Below are positions 36,931 to 50,169 of a stretch of 64,000 nucleotides of DNA, piece after piece. The DNA comes from Marivivens niveibacter. GTDB lineage: Bacteria > Pseudomonadota > Alphaproteobacteria > Rhodobacterales > Rhodobacteraceae. Location of the stretch: NCBI RefSeq assembly GCF_002150005.2, contig NZ_MSPP01000007.1, positions 1 through 64,000 of the forward strand. Reading direction: 5' to 3'. Numbering within the stretch: the stretch's first letter is position 1; each line of letters opens with the position of its first letter. The notes beneath the pieces are model-generated. The model searched no databases. It had not been told where the DNA came from and saw only the letters and a program-made list of their open reading frames with translations. Position numbers and translations under genes: made by a program.

Positions 36931-37712
36931 CCGCAAACATTCACCCCAGTGCCATCATCGAAGACGGCGCAGTCATCGGACCCGACTGCGTCATTGGGCC
37001 TTTTTGTATTGTAGGCCCAGAGGTGAAACTAGGCCGTGGGGTTGTGTTGAAATCCCACGTGGTCGTTAATGGCGATACGACTATTGACGATGAAACGACC
37101 GTCTTTTCTTTTGCTGTAATCGGTGAAATCCCGCAGGATTTGAAATTCGGCGGTGAAAAGACGTCTTTGGTCATCGGCAAACGCAACCGGATCCGCGAAC
37201 ATGTGACGGTGAATACCGGCACAGCAGGCGGCGGTAGCGTGACCAAGATTGGCGATGATTGTCTGCTGATGGCAGGGTGCCACGTGGCCCATGACGCCCA
37301 TCTGGGCGATCGCGTGATTATCGTGAACAGCACTGCCGTCGCGGGGCACGTCATTATCGAAGACGACGTTATCGTGGGCGGTCTGTGTGGTATTCACCAA
37401 TTCGTTCGCATCGGTCGCGGTGCGATCATTGGTGCGCTGACGATGGTGACGAATGACGTGATCCCTTATGCCTTGGTGCAGGGCGCGCGCGGCAAATTGG
37501 ACGGTCTGAACTTGGTCGGTCTAAAACGCCGCGGCGTGGACCGTGCGGACATCACCGCCATGCGGGCTGCGTTTCAAACGCTCAAGGATGGTGAAGGCGC
37601 GTTTCTGGATCGCGCCCGCCGTCTGAACGAAGAAACTGACAGCGACTATGTGCGCGAAATGGTCGATTTTATCCTAGGCGATAGCGACCGTAGTTTTCTG
37701 ACGCCGTCCTGA
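36927..37712 (+). CDS. lpxA: UDP-N-acetylglucosamine O-acyltransferase
   Basis: 261 residues with left-handed beta-helix hexapeptide repeats at the N-terminus ([20 protein letters not shown]) and a C-terminal helical part. The catalytic His is in [12 protein letters not shown], and the acyl-chain ruler region in [20 protein letters not shown]. It adds the first 3-hydroxyacyl chain to UDP-GlcNAc in lipid A synthesis. The stop overlaps the lpxI start by one base (TGATG). Confidence 0.95.
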   Translation: MTANIHPSAIIEDGAVIGPDCVIGPFCIVGPEVKLGRGVVLKSHVVVNGDTTIDDETTVFSFAVIGEIPQDLKFGGEKTSLVIGKRNRIREHVTVNTGTAGGGSVTKIGDDCLLMAGCHVAHDAHLGDRVIIVNSTAVAGHVIIEDDVIVGGLCGIHQFVRIGRGAIIGALTMVTNDVIPYALVQGARGKLDGLNLVGLKRRGVDRADITAMRAAFQTLKDGEGAFLDRARRLNEETDSDYVREMVDFILGDSDRSFLTPS

Positions 37713-38593
37713 TGATTGCTCTGATCGCAGGCACGGGTGACTTGCCCAAAGCATTGGTCGCGGAGCTGCCCGCCCGCGACCTAATTGTCTGCGAATTATT
37801 AGGGTTTACGCCTGATCTGCCAGACGACTTTCCACGTTTGCAGTTTCGGTTGGAAACCTTGGGCACTTTGATCCAGACTCTACGTGATAAGGGCGTGGAA
37901 CAGGTCTGTATGGCGGGCACTATCCGCCGTCCTGGCGTAGATCCGACATTGATCGATGACCTGACGAAACCTTTGGTGCCTGCAATTATGGCAGCCCTAT
38001 CAAAGGGCGATGATGGTGCGTTGCGGATCGTTTTTGAACTGTTTGAAAACGCAGGGATTTCGGTGGTTGCTGCCCACGACATCGCACCTAGCCTGATCCC
38101 GCCTCATGGCGTGTTAACGCGCCATGGACCAACAGATCAGCATATCGCTGACGCTGAAGTCGGTGACCAGATCATCGTTGAAATGGGCCGCAAAGACAGC
38201 GGTCAGGCCTGTATCATTCAGGGCCGTAAGTTGATCGTCGAAGAAGGTGTCGACGGCACCGACGCGATGATCGCTTCTGTATGTGCGGACCCGTCTGACA
38301 CGCCCGAAAGCGCATTTGAATGGTTTGTCGGCGGTGTTTTGGATTACATCAAAGGCAAAGGTGACGCCCATCTGCCTGCCGAAAACGGTATCCTATTCAA
38401 AGCGCCAAAACCTAATCAGGATCGCCGCGCAGATTTGCCCGTCATTGGCCCTAAAACAGCCATGCGCGCGGCCGAAGCGGGACTGGCCGGCATTGTGATC
38501 GAAGCGGATGGCGTGATGGTATTAGACCTGCCACCCGTACGCGGCATTCTGGATGCTCAGGGCATGTTTTTATGGGTAAGGCCCCGCACATGA
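37712..38593 (+). CDS. lpxI: UDP-2,3-diacylglucosamine diphosphatase LpxI
   Basis: 293 residues of the DUF1009/LpxI family: an N-terminal domain ([19 protein letters not shown]) and a C-terminal catalytic domain (MGRKDSGQACIIQGRKLIVE, then GVDGTDAMI and FKAPKPNQDRRADLPVIGP). LpxI makes lipid X in place of LpxH in alphaproteobacteria. It lies between lpxA and lpxB, overlapping both. Confidence 0.94.
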   Translation: MIALIAGTGDLPKALVAELPARDLIVCELLGFTPDLPDDFPRLQFRLETLGTLIQTLRDKGVEQVCMAGTIRRPGVDPTLIDDLTKPLVPAIMAALSKGDDGALRIVFELFENAGISVVAAHDIAPSLIPPHGVLTRHGPTDQHIADAEVGDQIIVEMGRKDSGQACIIQGRKLIVEEGVDGTDAMIASVCADPSDTPESAFEWFVGGVLDYIKGKGDAHLPAENGILFKAPKPNQDRRADLPVIGPKTAMRAAEAGLAGIVIEADGVMVLDLPPVRGILDAQGMFLWVRPRT

Positions 38594-39729
38594 AAATCTT
38601 TGTTCTAGCTGGCGAACCTTCGGGCGATCGTTTGGGCGGCGCGTTGATGGCGGGGCTGCGTGAATTGCGGCCTGACGTCGAATTCATCGGGGTGGGCGGC
38701 CCGATTATGCAATCGCATGGGTTGGACAGCCTATTCCCGATGGAGGAACTGTCGATCATGGGGCTGGCCGAAATCCTACCGAAGTATTTTCACTTGAAAC
38801 GTCGAATTGGGCAGACAGCTGGATTCATCGCCGCGGAAAAACCTGATGTTGTTATCACGATTGATGCCCCCGATTTTTCGCTGCGCGTTGCAAAATTGGT
38901 CAAGGATCTGACCAATATTCGCACTATTCACTATGTGGCGCCATCGGTTTGGGCTTGGCGCCCAAAGCGCGCGGAACGCATGGCGCATATGATTGACCAC
39001 GTGCTGGCGCTGCTGCCGTTTGAGCCGCCATTGATGACGGCACATGGAATGGACTGTGATTTTGTCGGACATCCCGTTGTCGGCGAACGTCAGGCGACCG
39101 CAGAGGAAGCAGCAGCCTTTCGCGCGGCCTATGGCATTGATGATGCGCCGTTGATCCTCGCTTTGCCTGGATCGCGCAAAGGCGAGGTAAATCGACTGTC
39201 TGATCGGTTTGGTGCAGCGCTGGCTGGCGTTCTGCAGGCGCGACCTGACGCACGGGTAGTTTTGCCCTGCGCGGCGTCTGTGGTGGACCTGGTCAAAGAA
39301 AAAACAGCCCAGTGGTCGTTTGACCCGATCCTGATAGATCCTGCGACTGCAGGACCCATGGATAAACTCGCTGCGTTTCGTGCGGCTGATGTGGCCTTGG
39401 CCGCGTCTGGGACTGTGTCATTAGAATTGGCCGCAGCGCAGACACCGATGGTGATTGCCTATGATTTCACATGGATCACATGGCAGATCATGAAACGGAT
39501 GGCGCTGATCGACACAGTGACTTTGGTCAATCTGGTGTCTGACACGCGCGTTGTGCCCGAATTTTTGGGCCCCGATTGCCTGCCCGACAAAATGACGCCC
39601 GCGATTTTAGACGTGCTGGATCATCCTGAACGCCAGCTAGAGGCGTTGAACCTGACAATGGAACGCCTGGGCAAGGGCGGCGAGGCACCAGGCCTGCGGG
39701 CCGCCCGTGCGGTGTTGGATCGTCTTTAG
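38590..39729 (+). CDS. lpxB: Lipid A disaccharide synthase
   Basis: About 379 residues, GT19 glycosyltransferase. It begins [17 protein letters not shown], and includes [28 protein letters not shown] and [20 protein letters not shown]. It joins lipid X to UDP-diacylglucosamine at the inner membrane. The start at 38590 overlaps the lpxI stop as ATGA. The 3' end overlaps hisI (opposite strand) by 4 bases. It closes the bamA-lpxB series. Confidence 0.95.
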   Translation: MKIFVLAGEPSGDRLGGALMAGLRELRPDVEFIGVGGPIMQSHGLDSLFPMEELSIMGLAEILPKYFHLKRRIGQTAGFIAAEKPDVVITIDAPDFSLRVAKLVKDLTNIRTIHYVAPSVWAWRPKRAERMAHMIDHVLALLPFEPPLMTAHGMDCDFVGHPVVGERQATAEEAAAFRAAYGIDDAPLILALPGSRKGEVNRLSDRFGAALAGVLQARPDARVVLPCAASVVDLVKEKTAQWSFDPILIDPATAGPMDKLAAFRAADVALAASGTVSLELAAAQTPMVIAYDFTWITWQIMKRMALIDTVTLVNLVSDTRVVPEFLGPDCLPDKMTPAILDVLDHPERQLEALNLTMERLGKGGEAPGLRAARAVLDRL

Positions 39730-40085
39730 ACCATCGGTTTCGACAGTTCGACCAATTCGCCATCCCGAACTGCGGTGTAAAAACACGATCGGCGGTTGGT
39801 GTGGCACGCGGGGCCGACCTGACGAACCTTGACCAGAATGCAGTCGGAATCGCAGTCGAATGTGAAATCCACCAATTCCTGCGTGTGGCCCGATGTTTCG
39901 CCTTTGACCCAGAACGATTGGCGCGAACGCGACCAATAGGTGACCTTGCCGCTGTCCAATGTGCGCTGAACCGCATCTGCGTTCATCCAAGCCATCATCA
40001 GAACTTCGCCCGTGTCGGCGTCTTGGGCAATGGCGGGGATCAAACCACGGTCGTCGTATTTTAATTGGGCGGGATCAAATTTCAT
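39726..40085 (-). CDS. hisI: Phosphoribosyl-AMP cyclohydrolase
   Basis: 119 residues. The metal-binding Asp/Cys cluster is [17 protein letters not shown], followed by [13 protein letters not shown], with [18 protein letters not shown] as the substrate segment. It opens the purine ring of PR-AMP in histidine synthesis. It is the monofunctional form, not fused to HisE. It is isolated from other his genes and convergent with lpxB. Confidence 0.94.
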   Translation of the reverse strand: MKFDPAQLKYDDRGLIPAIAQDADTGEVLMMAWMNADAVQRTLDSGKVTYWSRSRQSFWVKGETSGHTQELVDFTFDCDSDCILVKVRQVGPACHTNRRSCFYTAVRDGELVELSKPMV

Positions 40086-40153
40086 TGTTTTGGCCTGTTG
40101 TCATAAACGCTCGCGGCCTATGTATGACAGAACGCCGCCGAAAGGAACGCCAA

Positions 40154-40594
40154 GTGTCTGACACCGCTGATCTGGTAAAACTGTATTCAAACCGCATTTT
40201 GGCGCTGACTGCCGATATGCCGCTGACGGACCGTTTGGAAAACCCTGATGCGACCGTAAAAAAACGTGCGCCTTTGTGCGGGTCTACGGTGACAGTGGAC
40301 ATAAAAATGCGTGATGGCGTTATAACAAACTACGGACAGGACGTTAAAGCATGTGCATTGGGTCAAGCATCCGCTGCAATCATGGGTGGGACCGTGATTG
40401 GACGCAATGCAGAGGAGATCGCAAAAGCGCGGGATGAGCTCCGCGCAATGCTAAAGGACGAAGGGCCGGCGCCAGCGCCACCCTTTGACGGGTTAGAGGT
40501 ATTGATCCCCGCCCGTGAATATAAAAACCGCCATGCGTCGATCATGTTAGTGTTCGATGCCTTGGCAGAGGCAATGGCCGAGGCTAGCGCCTAG
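40154..40594 (+). CDS. NifU/IscU-like iron-sulfur scaffold family protein
   Basis: About 146 residues. The IscU-like fold is recognisable by APLCGSTVTVDI and KACALGQASAAIMG, which hold the first two conserved Cys. The third scaffold Cys is absent: the matching segment reads EYKNRHASIML, with Arg-His where scaffolds have Lys-Cys. This variant is common among alphaproteobacteria and is annotated as a scaffold, but cluster assembly on it is not certain. GTG at 40154 is chosen because AAAGGA lies 8 bases upstream; an in-frame ATG at 40124 is possible. It diverges from hisI. Confidence 0.8.
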   Translation: MSDTADLVKLYSNRILALTADMPLTDRLENPDATVKKRAPLCGSTVTVDIKMRDGVITNYGQDVKACALGQASAAIMGGTVIGRNAEEIAKARDELRAMLKDEGPAPAPPFDGLEVLIPAREYKNRHASIMLVFDALAEAMAEASA

Positions 40595-40651
40595 AGGAAC
40601 GGTTGGTCGTCTGTGGTTATCACCCCTGCGTTTCGCAGGCGAGGAGGACGT

Positions 40652-42082
40652 ATGACGATCGTAACCAAAACCCCTTGGGAAAATGGGGAACCTGCTGCGG
40701 GCGCTGTAAATGCACCGTCTGTACTGAACGACATTACGACGATCAGCACAAAAATGGCGTCGGATATCGTCGATGTCGCTGGTTTTTTGGATGTTGTCGG
40801 GGAACAGGCCGATAAACAGACCTCTGAAATGTCGGGCCTTCGCCAGCGCGTTGATGACATCGTTGATGCAAATCGCGCAGTACAGGATTCGATTGCGATC
40901 GTGACGGACGCATCTGAAAACAATCTAACGGCGCTGAATGAAAGCATCGAAGTTTTCCATTCTAGCAGCGAATCCAGCAAACAAATGGCGAATTGGGTGC
41001 AATCGGTCGAAAACCGGATCGGTGCGGTTGTTGAAACCCTAAAAAATGTCGAACGCCTTAACGAAGAGATTTCGTCGATCGCGCGTCAGGTCAATATTCT
41101 GGCCATCAACGCGAAAATCGAAGCCGTCCGCGCGGGCACACACGGGCGCGGGTTCGCTGTGGTGGCCGAGGCGATCAATGATTTGTCGCGCAACACAGGC
41201 GAGGCAGCAGAGGCCGTCAGTGAAGGCGTCGAAAGCCTCGCGAAAAACTTTTCTGAACTGCGCGAAGAGGCGTCAGGTATTCAGGGTGTCGCTGCAAAGG
41301 TCATCAGTGAGGTCAGCCAAACGAACGATAAAATGGCAGACATGGAAAACCAGTTGCAATCGACCGTCTCCACGACCGTTTCAATGCGTCAGCATGCAGA
41401 TCGTATATCGACCGCCGTCGAAAGCTTTGGTCCAGTTTTTGATACAATCGCGGGCTATGCCGACGAAACCGGCAAAGGTGTTCTGAAATCGCGCGACCGT
41501 ATTCATGCGTTGGTTGATGATAGTGAAACAGTCGTTCGGCAAAGCATTCTAGGGGGCGGTGCGTCCGAAGATAAACGGTTCATCGACTATGTGACCGAAA
41601 CGGCCGCTGCGATTGGTCGCGAATTTGAACAGGCCGTGAGCCACGGGCAAATTTCCGAGGTGGAACTGTTTGACTACACCTACACGCCCATTCCAAACAC
41701 TGACCCGCAGCAAGTTTTGGCGCGCTTTACCCGATTTACCGATGGTGTCTTGCCGCGGCTTCAGGAACCAGCGCTGCAGCTAGATCCGCGCGTTGTGTTC
41801 TGTGCCGCAGTAGACGTGAACGGGTATCTGCCGACTCACAACATGAAATTTTCGCATCCTCAGGGCGCAGACCCAGTGTGGAACATGGCCAACAGCCGCA
41901 ACAGGCGCGTATTTGATGACCGCGTTGGTTTAAAAGCAGGCCAAAGCACCGAGTCGTTCCTGATGCAGGTCTATCGCCGCGATATGGGCGGCGGCAATTT
42001 CGTGATGATGAAAGATTTGTCCGCGCCAATCCACGTTAATGGCCGCCATTGGGGCGGTCTGCGGTTGGCCTATAAAATCTAA
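40652..42082 (+). CDS. Cytoplasmic methyl-accepting chemotaxis-like protein
   Basis: About 476 residues with no TM segment or signal peptide. The coiled-coil signalling domain is ~40-290, with the tip IARQVNILAINAKIEAVRAG and [18 protein letters not shown]-terminal globular domain (~310-476) includes DRVGLKAGQSTESFLMQVYR and RHWGGLRLAY, a module found at the end of several soluble chemoreceptors, probably a sensor. The inverted order (signalling first, sensing last) is notable. It has an AGGAGG site before 40652. No che genes are nearby. Confidence 0.85.
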   Translation: MTIVTKTPWENGEPAAGAVNAPSVLNDITTISTKMASDIVDVAGFLDVVGEQADKQTSEMSGLRQRVDDIVDANRAVQDSIAIVTDASENNLTALNESIEVFHSSSESSKQMANWVQSVENRIGAVVETLKNVERLNEEISSIARQVNILAINAKIEAVRAGTHGRGFAVVAEAINDLSRNTGEAAEAVSEGVESLAKNFSELREEASGIQGVAAKVISEVSQTNDKMADMENQLQSTVSTTVSMRQHADRISTAVESFGPVFDTIAGYADETGKGVLKSRDRIHALVDDSETVVRQSILGGGASEDKRFIDYVTETAAAIGREFEQAVSHGQISEVELFDYTYTPIPNTDPQQVLARFTRFTDGVLPRLQEPALQLDPRVVFCAAVDVNGYLPTHNMKFSHPQGADPVWNMANSRNRRVFDDRVGLKAGQSTESFLMQVYRRDMGGGNFVMMKDLSAPIHVNGRHWGGLRLAYKI

Positions 42083-42119
42083 AAGAAACCGCCGCGCATC
42101 CGGGACAGGATGGCGGCGG
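42081..42119 (-). terminator. Leftward intrinsic terminator
   Basis: A 7-bp outer stem (CCGCCGC at 42089-42095 with GCGGCGG at 42113-42119) and an inner ATCC/GGAT pairing. On the minus strand it is followed by TTTCTTTT; on the plus strand by GGGAAAAA, so only the leftward direction fits. It would end the transcript of the small gene at 42263-42385, about 145 bases past its stop. Confidence 0.65.
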
Positions 42120-42262
42120 GAAAAACGCGATTTATGTGGGACCCACTGGAAAAACGGGGATAGGCAGGGATCCGTTTTCTGTCAGGCAGTAACAGGGGCG
42201 GCGTCATAGTTGGGACAGGTGACGCTGCTAAATCCCAGTGGCACAAATCACGAGGGCAAGGG

Positions 42263-42385
42263 TTACAGGATCGCGGGCAGGGATAAGCTCACGTAGAAAA
42301 TCACAACGATCGACGCTGCGCCAACTAGGTCCGACAGGACAGAGGCAGGGGATCGTGTCAGCACTGCTTTGATGTCTTTCGCCAT
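42263..42385 (-). CDS. Small membrane protein (40 residues), possible SOS gene
   Basis: The frame begins MAKDIKAVLTRSPASVLSDL and continues with one hydrophobic helix ending at the C-terminus (VGAASIVVIFYVSLSL core). It has basic residues near the N-terminus, so the N-terminus is probably cytoplasmic. A GGAAC stretch 6 bases before the ATG is a weak ribosome-binding site. A GAAC repeat array that includes a GAAC-N7-GAAC (LexA-type) spacing lies 66-100 bases upstream, and a leftward terminator follows. Small SOS-induced membrane peptides such as SidA and TisB are known elsewhere; similarity to them is in shape only. Confidence 0.55.
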   Translation of the reverse strand: MAKDIKAVLTRSPASVLSDLVGAASIVVIFYVSLSLPAIL

Positions 42386-42450
42386 AATGTGTTCCAGCTC
42401 TTGTTAACCTTCGTTGCTAATTTGTTCTCATACGTTAATGAGTCGTTCAA

Positions 42451-42485
42451 GAACTTTTTGAGAACATTTGTGAACATTTTAGAAC
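42451..42485 (-). promoter_or_regulatory. GAAC repeat array, candidate LexA site
   Basis: Four GAAC copies at 42451, 42462, 42472 and 42482 are spaced 11, 10 and 10 bases. The first pair has exactly GAAC-N7-GAAC (equal to GTTC-N7-GTTC on the minus strand), the LexA operator form known in Rhodobacter and rhizobia. An inverted repeat CTCAT/ATGAG (42427-42442) lies just beside it. The array sits between the recG stop and the small gene it may control. Confidence 0.45.
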
Positions 42486-42493
42486 GTTTTGGG

Positions 42494-46932
<4,439 letters not shown>

Positions 46933-47646
46933 TCATGCACCAATGGCCAAATCGTTATGGACCTCTGCCGGATCTGGGTCGCGCAAGACATAGCCGCGGC
47001 CCCAAACGGTTTCGATATAATTTTCGCCGCCCGTCGCCTTTTGCAGTTTCTTGCGCAGTTTGCAGATGAATACGTCGATGATCTTTAGTTCGGGTTCATC
47101 CATGCCGCCATACAAATGGTTCAGGAACATTTCCTTGGTCAGGGTTGTGCCTTTGCGAAGGGACAGCAATTCCAGCATTTGGTATTCTTTGCCCGTCAAA
47201 TGCACGGTTACACCGCCGACATCGACAGTTTTGGCATCCAGATTGACGCAAATCGCACCTGTGCGGATCACCGATTGAGCGTGGCCTTTGGACCGGCGAA
47301 TGATCGCATGGATTCGTGCAACCAGTTCTTCGCGGTGGAAGGGTTTGGTTAAATAATCATCGGCGCCAAAACCAAAGCCTTTGATTTTGCTTTCTGTGCC
47401 ATCATCGCCCGACAAAATAAGAATCGGTGTTTCGATCCGGGCAAGGCGCAATTGGCGCAGAACTTCGTGCCCGTTCATATCGGGTAAGTTCAAATCCAGT
47501 AGGATGAGATCGTAATCATATAGTTTCGCAAGGTCGACGCCTTCTTCGCCCAGATCTGTCGCGTACACGTTCAGATTGGCGTGGGTCAGCATCATTTCGA
47601 TGCTCTTCGAAGTTGTGGGGTCATCCTCCACCAATAGCACACGCAT
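46933..47646 (-). CDS. ctrA: Cell-cycle response regulator CtrA
   Basis: 237 residues, OmpR family. The receiver (1-120) has [20 protein letters not shown] and the phospho-Asp in [17 protein letters not shown]; the winged helix (~125-230) has [19 protein letters not shown] and [11 protein letters not shown]. Sequence identity to Caulobacter CtrA is visibly very high. In Rhodobacterales it controls motility and gene-transfer-agent genes more than viability. Its upstream region carries a TTAA-N7-TTAC half-match to the CtrA box. I see no GANTC methylation site between 47647 and 47736. The tail (VHNDLAIGA) lacks the Caulobacter-type terminal Ala-Ala. Confidence 0.96.
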   Translation of the reverse strand: MRVLLVEDDPTTSKSIEMMLTHANLNVYATDLGEEGVDLAKLYDYDLILLDLNLPDMNGHEVLRQLRLARIETPILILSGDDGTESKIKGFGFGADDYLTKPFHREELVARIHAIIRRSKGHAQSVIRTGAICVNLDAKTVDVGGVTVHLTGKEYQMLELLSLRKGTTLTKEMFLNHLYGGMDEPELKIIDVFICKLRKKLQKATGGENYIETVWGRGYVLRDPDPAEVHNDLAIGA

Positions 47647-47694
47647 ATCAGGTCTCCGCTTAGGTTATCTGGCGTTAACTCTGAAACCGAATGG

Positions 47695-47722
47695 TTAATT
47701 ACATATTACCAGCGTTGTAATA
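47695..47722. promoter_or_regulatory. Candidate CtrA-box-like and inverted-repeat sites upstream of ctrA
   Basis: TTAA at 47695-47698, then 7 bases, then TTAC (consensus TTAA-N7-TTAA, one mismatch). Overlapping it is a perfect inverted repeat TATTAC-N7-GTAATA (47704-47722). The site is 49-76 bases before the ctrA start, suiting autoregulation or SciP control. Confidence 0.4.
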
Positions 47723-47736
47723 ACTGCATATTCCCC

Positions 47737-48015
47737 TCAGGGTTGTCTATATTTTTGGATTGCAGTCGTGCGCAGCGCGGTTTCACCATGATTTGCAACG
47801 GCGCTGACCCATGCGTCGAATTCTTCTTGGGAAATGTCATAGATACGCAGCGCCGTTTCGCGGGTGATCAGGCCTGCAGCGACAGCGCGAACAACTGCAG
47901 CCTTGCGTGACGCGACCCAACGGCGCGTCGTGGCAGGGGGCAGATCGGCTCGCGTCATGAATGAACCATCTGGCAATTGAACCGCGCGCGGTCCATCAAT
48001 TTTCTTGAGAAACAT
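47737..48015 (-). CDS. sciP: SciP-like DUF1153 regulator
   Basis: 92 residues starting FLKKIDGPRAVQLPDGS after Met. The DUF1153 core TTRRWVASRKAAVVRAVAAG and the HTH-like LITRETALRIYDISQEEFDA are clear. In Caulobacter SciP (same family) binds CtrA and DNA and blocks CtrA-activated genes in G1 phase. It lies directly upstream of ctrA on the same strand, 90 bases apart. The ATG at 48015 has AGGTGA 4 bases upstream; GTG at 48018 is the alternative. The N-terminal location and neighbourhood support the SciP name, though the function in this organism is inferred. Confidence 0.9.
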   Translation of the reverse strand: MFLKKIDGPRAVQLPDGSFMTRADLPPATTRRWVASRKAAVVRAVAAGLITRETALRIYDISQEEFDAWVSAVANHGETALRTTAIQKYRQP

Positions 48016-48151
48016 CACTTCACCTATTTGTGTCGTCCTTTGGGGGCATTAGTGAGGGCGCAACTTAACGACAGGTGAAACCAGCACTTGAGAGTAGTTA
48101 GCATTTTCATATATTCCCACTGACTTCACCGAGTATTCGCCGGAGGCTGTC

Positions 48152-49291
48152 ATGCCACTCGAACATCCGCTCAATTCTTTGGGCTTTGCCAAACCGCCAT
48201 CAGAAACCCGCGTGGTCGTCGCCATGTCGGGCGGTGTGGATTCATCCGTTGTGGCAGCACAATTGGCCGAAGAGGGGTACGACGTCGTCGGCGTGACGCT
48301 GCAGCTGTATGACCACGGCGCGGCGCTGGCGAAAAAAGGTGCGTGTTGCGCAGGTCGTGACATCCACGATGCCCGCCGTGTCGCCGAAGAAATGGGGTTC
48401 CCGCATTACGTTTTGGATTATGAAAACATTTTCCAAGAGGCCGTGATCGACGAATTCGCCGATAGCTATCTGGCGGGCGCAACCCCTGTGCCGTGCATCC
48501 GTTGCAACGAACGCGTTAAATTCAAGGATTTGCTTGCCACTGCCAAAGATCTGGACGCCGATTGCATGGCCACAGGGCATTACATTCAGCGCAAGATGGG
48601 TGACAACGGTGCCGAACTGCATTGCGCCGCTGATGCGAACCGCGACCAAAGCTATTTCCTGTTTTCGACCACGCCCGAACAGTTGGATTACCTACGTTTC
48701 CCGCTGGGCCATTTGCCGTCCAAGGATGAAACCCGCAAACTGGCGCAGAAATACGGCCTGATCGTTGCGGATAAACCCGATAGCCAAGACATCTGTTTCG
48801 TGCCAAACGGCAACTACGCCCAAGTCATCGAAAAACTTCGCCCAGGCGCGGCTGAACCTGGTGATATCGTTGATACCGAAGGCAATGTTCTGGGCACCCA
48901 CCGCGGCGTGATCCACTACACCATCGGTCAGCGCCGTGGTTTGGGGATCGGCGGTCTAGCTGACCCGCTATATGTCGTAAAACTGGACGTGGATAACCGT
49001 CAGGTCGTCGTCGGACCCAAGGAATTGCTTGCAACCCGCAAGGTGCCTGTACGCGAAATCAACTGGCTGGGCGATGATAATTTCATGGACGTGCCTGAAC
49101 GCGAAATTGCTGTCAAAGTCCGTTCAACCCGTCCACCAGCCCCCGCGATCCTGCGCGCGATTTCCGAAACAGAAGCTGAGGTCGAATTGCTAACCGCAGA
49201 AGAGGGCGTGAGCCCCGGTCAGGCGTGTGTGTTCTATGATCCTGACAGCAGCCGCATCTTTGGCGGTGGATGGATCTGGCGCGGCTACTAA
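48152..49291 (+). CDS. mnmA: tRNA-specific 2-thiouridylase
   Basis: 379 residues. The PP-loop is [17 protein letters not shown]; the catalytic cysteines are in [12 protein letters not shown] and [13 protein letters not shown], with [11 protein letters not shown] and the C-terminal PGQACVFYD. It puts sulfur on U34 of Lys, Glu and Gln tRNAs. A GGAGG site precedes the start. It is divergent from sciP and overlaps gluQ (opposite strand) by 4 bases. Confidence 0.95.
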   Translation: MPLEHPLNSLGFAKPPSETRVVVAMSGGVDSSVVAAQLAEEGYDVVGVTLQLYDHGAALAKKGACCAGRDIHDARRVAEEMGFPHYVLDYENIFQEAVIDEFADSYLAGATPVPCIRCNERVKFKDLLATAKDLDADCMATGHYIQRKMGDNGAELHCAADANRDQSYFLFSTTPEQLDYLRFPLGHLPSKDETRKLAQKYGLIVADKPDSQDICFVPNGNYAQVIEKLRPGAAEPGDIVDTEGNVLGTHRGVIHYTIGQRRGLGIGGLADPLYVVKLDVDNRQVVVGPKELLATRKVPVREINWLGDDNFMDVPEREIAVKVRSTRPPAPAILRAISETEAEVELLTAEEGVSPGQACVFYDPDSSRIFGGGWIWRGY

Positions 49292-50169
49292 AGACCGACC
49301 ATCGCCCGTATATCGGCGGGCGATGCGCCTTCTTCGCGGAATTTACGGATCGCTTTGGCGTCATCACGTTTGGCTAACCGTTTGCCGTTTTCATCGCGGA
49401 TCAGGCGGTGATGATGGTATTCAGGCGTCGGTAGGCCCAGCAAATTTTGTAGCAGAACGTGGATTTGCGTGGCGTCAAATAGGTCCAGGCCTCGCACAAC
49501 ATGGGTGACGCCTTGGGCCGCATCGTCCAGCATAACAGATAAGTGATACGATCCCAGAAAATCTTTTCTAGACAGTACTATATCGCCAACTTCTAATGCG
49601 ATTTGATCGGTCGATTTTTCGATCAAACCTGTTTCGCCATCACCGGTTTCCGTGAACGATAGAACCCGGCCCATGCCAACGCGTGGGGTGCCCGCGATGC
49701 CTGCCGCCATCGCCATGCGCAGTCGTAGCGCGACGCCTTCGGGAAGGTCTGTCATAGACCCGGGCATCATAGTCTTAACGCTGCAAGTGCCGGGGTAAAT
49801 GATGCCGTCAGGCCCGTATTGCACGCCTTCTTGGGGGGCGGATGCAGCGTCTATGATATCGCGGCGTGTACACGTGCAAGGGTATAGTAAATCGCGTTCC
49901 CATAGGGATTTCAGCGCGTTACGGTACTCAGGTAAACGATCCGATTGGCGCATCACCGGCGTTTCCCACGACAGGCCTAACCATTCTAGGTCGTCATATA
50001 TTTGCTGTTCCCATTCGGGTTTGGATCGGTCGCGATCAATGTCTTCGATCCGCAGCAAAAACCGGCCGCCGTTTTCCAGCGCCCGGTCATGGGCTAATAT
50101 GGCCGAATAGGCGTGACCCAAATGCAGCGGCCCTGTCGGGCTGGGTGCAAATCGGGTCACGTATGACAT
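49288..50169 (-). CDS. gluQ: Glutamyl-Q tRNA(Asp) synthetase
   Basis: 293 residues, a truncated glutamyl-tRNA synthetase lacking the anticodon-binding domain. It opens [19 protein letters not shown] (HIGH-like motif) and has [19 protein letters not shown] (KMSKS-like). Zinc ligands are present in [12 protein letters not shown]. It attaches glutamate to queuosine in tRNA-Asp. Its start overlaps the trmFO stop by one base (TAATG). Confidence 0.92.
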   Translation of the reverse strand: MSYVTRFAPSPTGPLHLGHAYSAILAHDRALENGGRFLLRIEDIDRDRSKPEWEQQIYDDLEWLGLSWETPVMRQSDRLPEYRNALKSLWERDLLYPCTCTRRDIIDAASAPQEGVQYGPDGIIYPGTCSVKTMMPGSMTDLPEGVALRLRMAMAAGIAGTPRVGMGRVLSFTETGDGETGLIEKSTDQIALEVGDIVLSRKDFLGSYHLSVMLDDAAQGVTHVVRGLDLFDATQIHVLLQNLLGLPTPEYHHHRLIRDENGKRLAKRDDAKAIRKFREEGASPADIRAMVGL

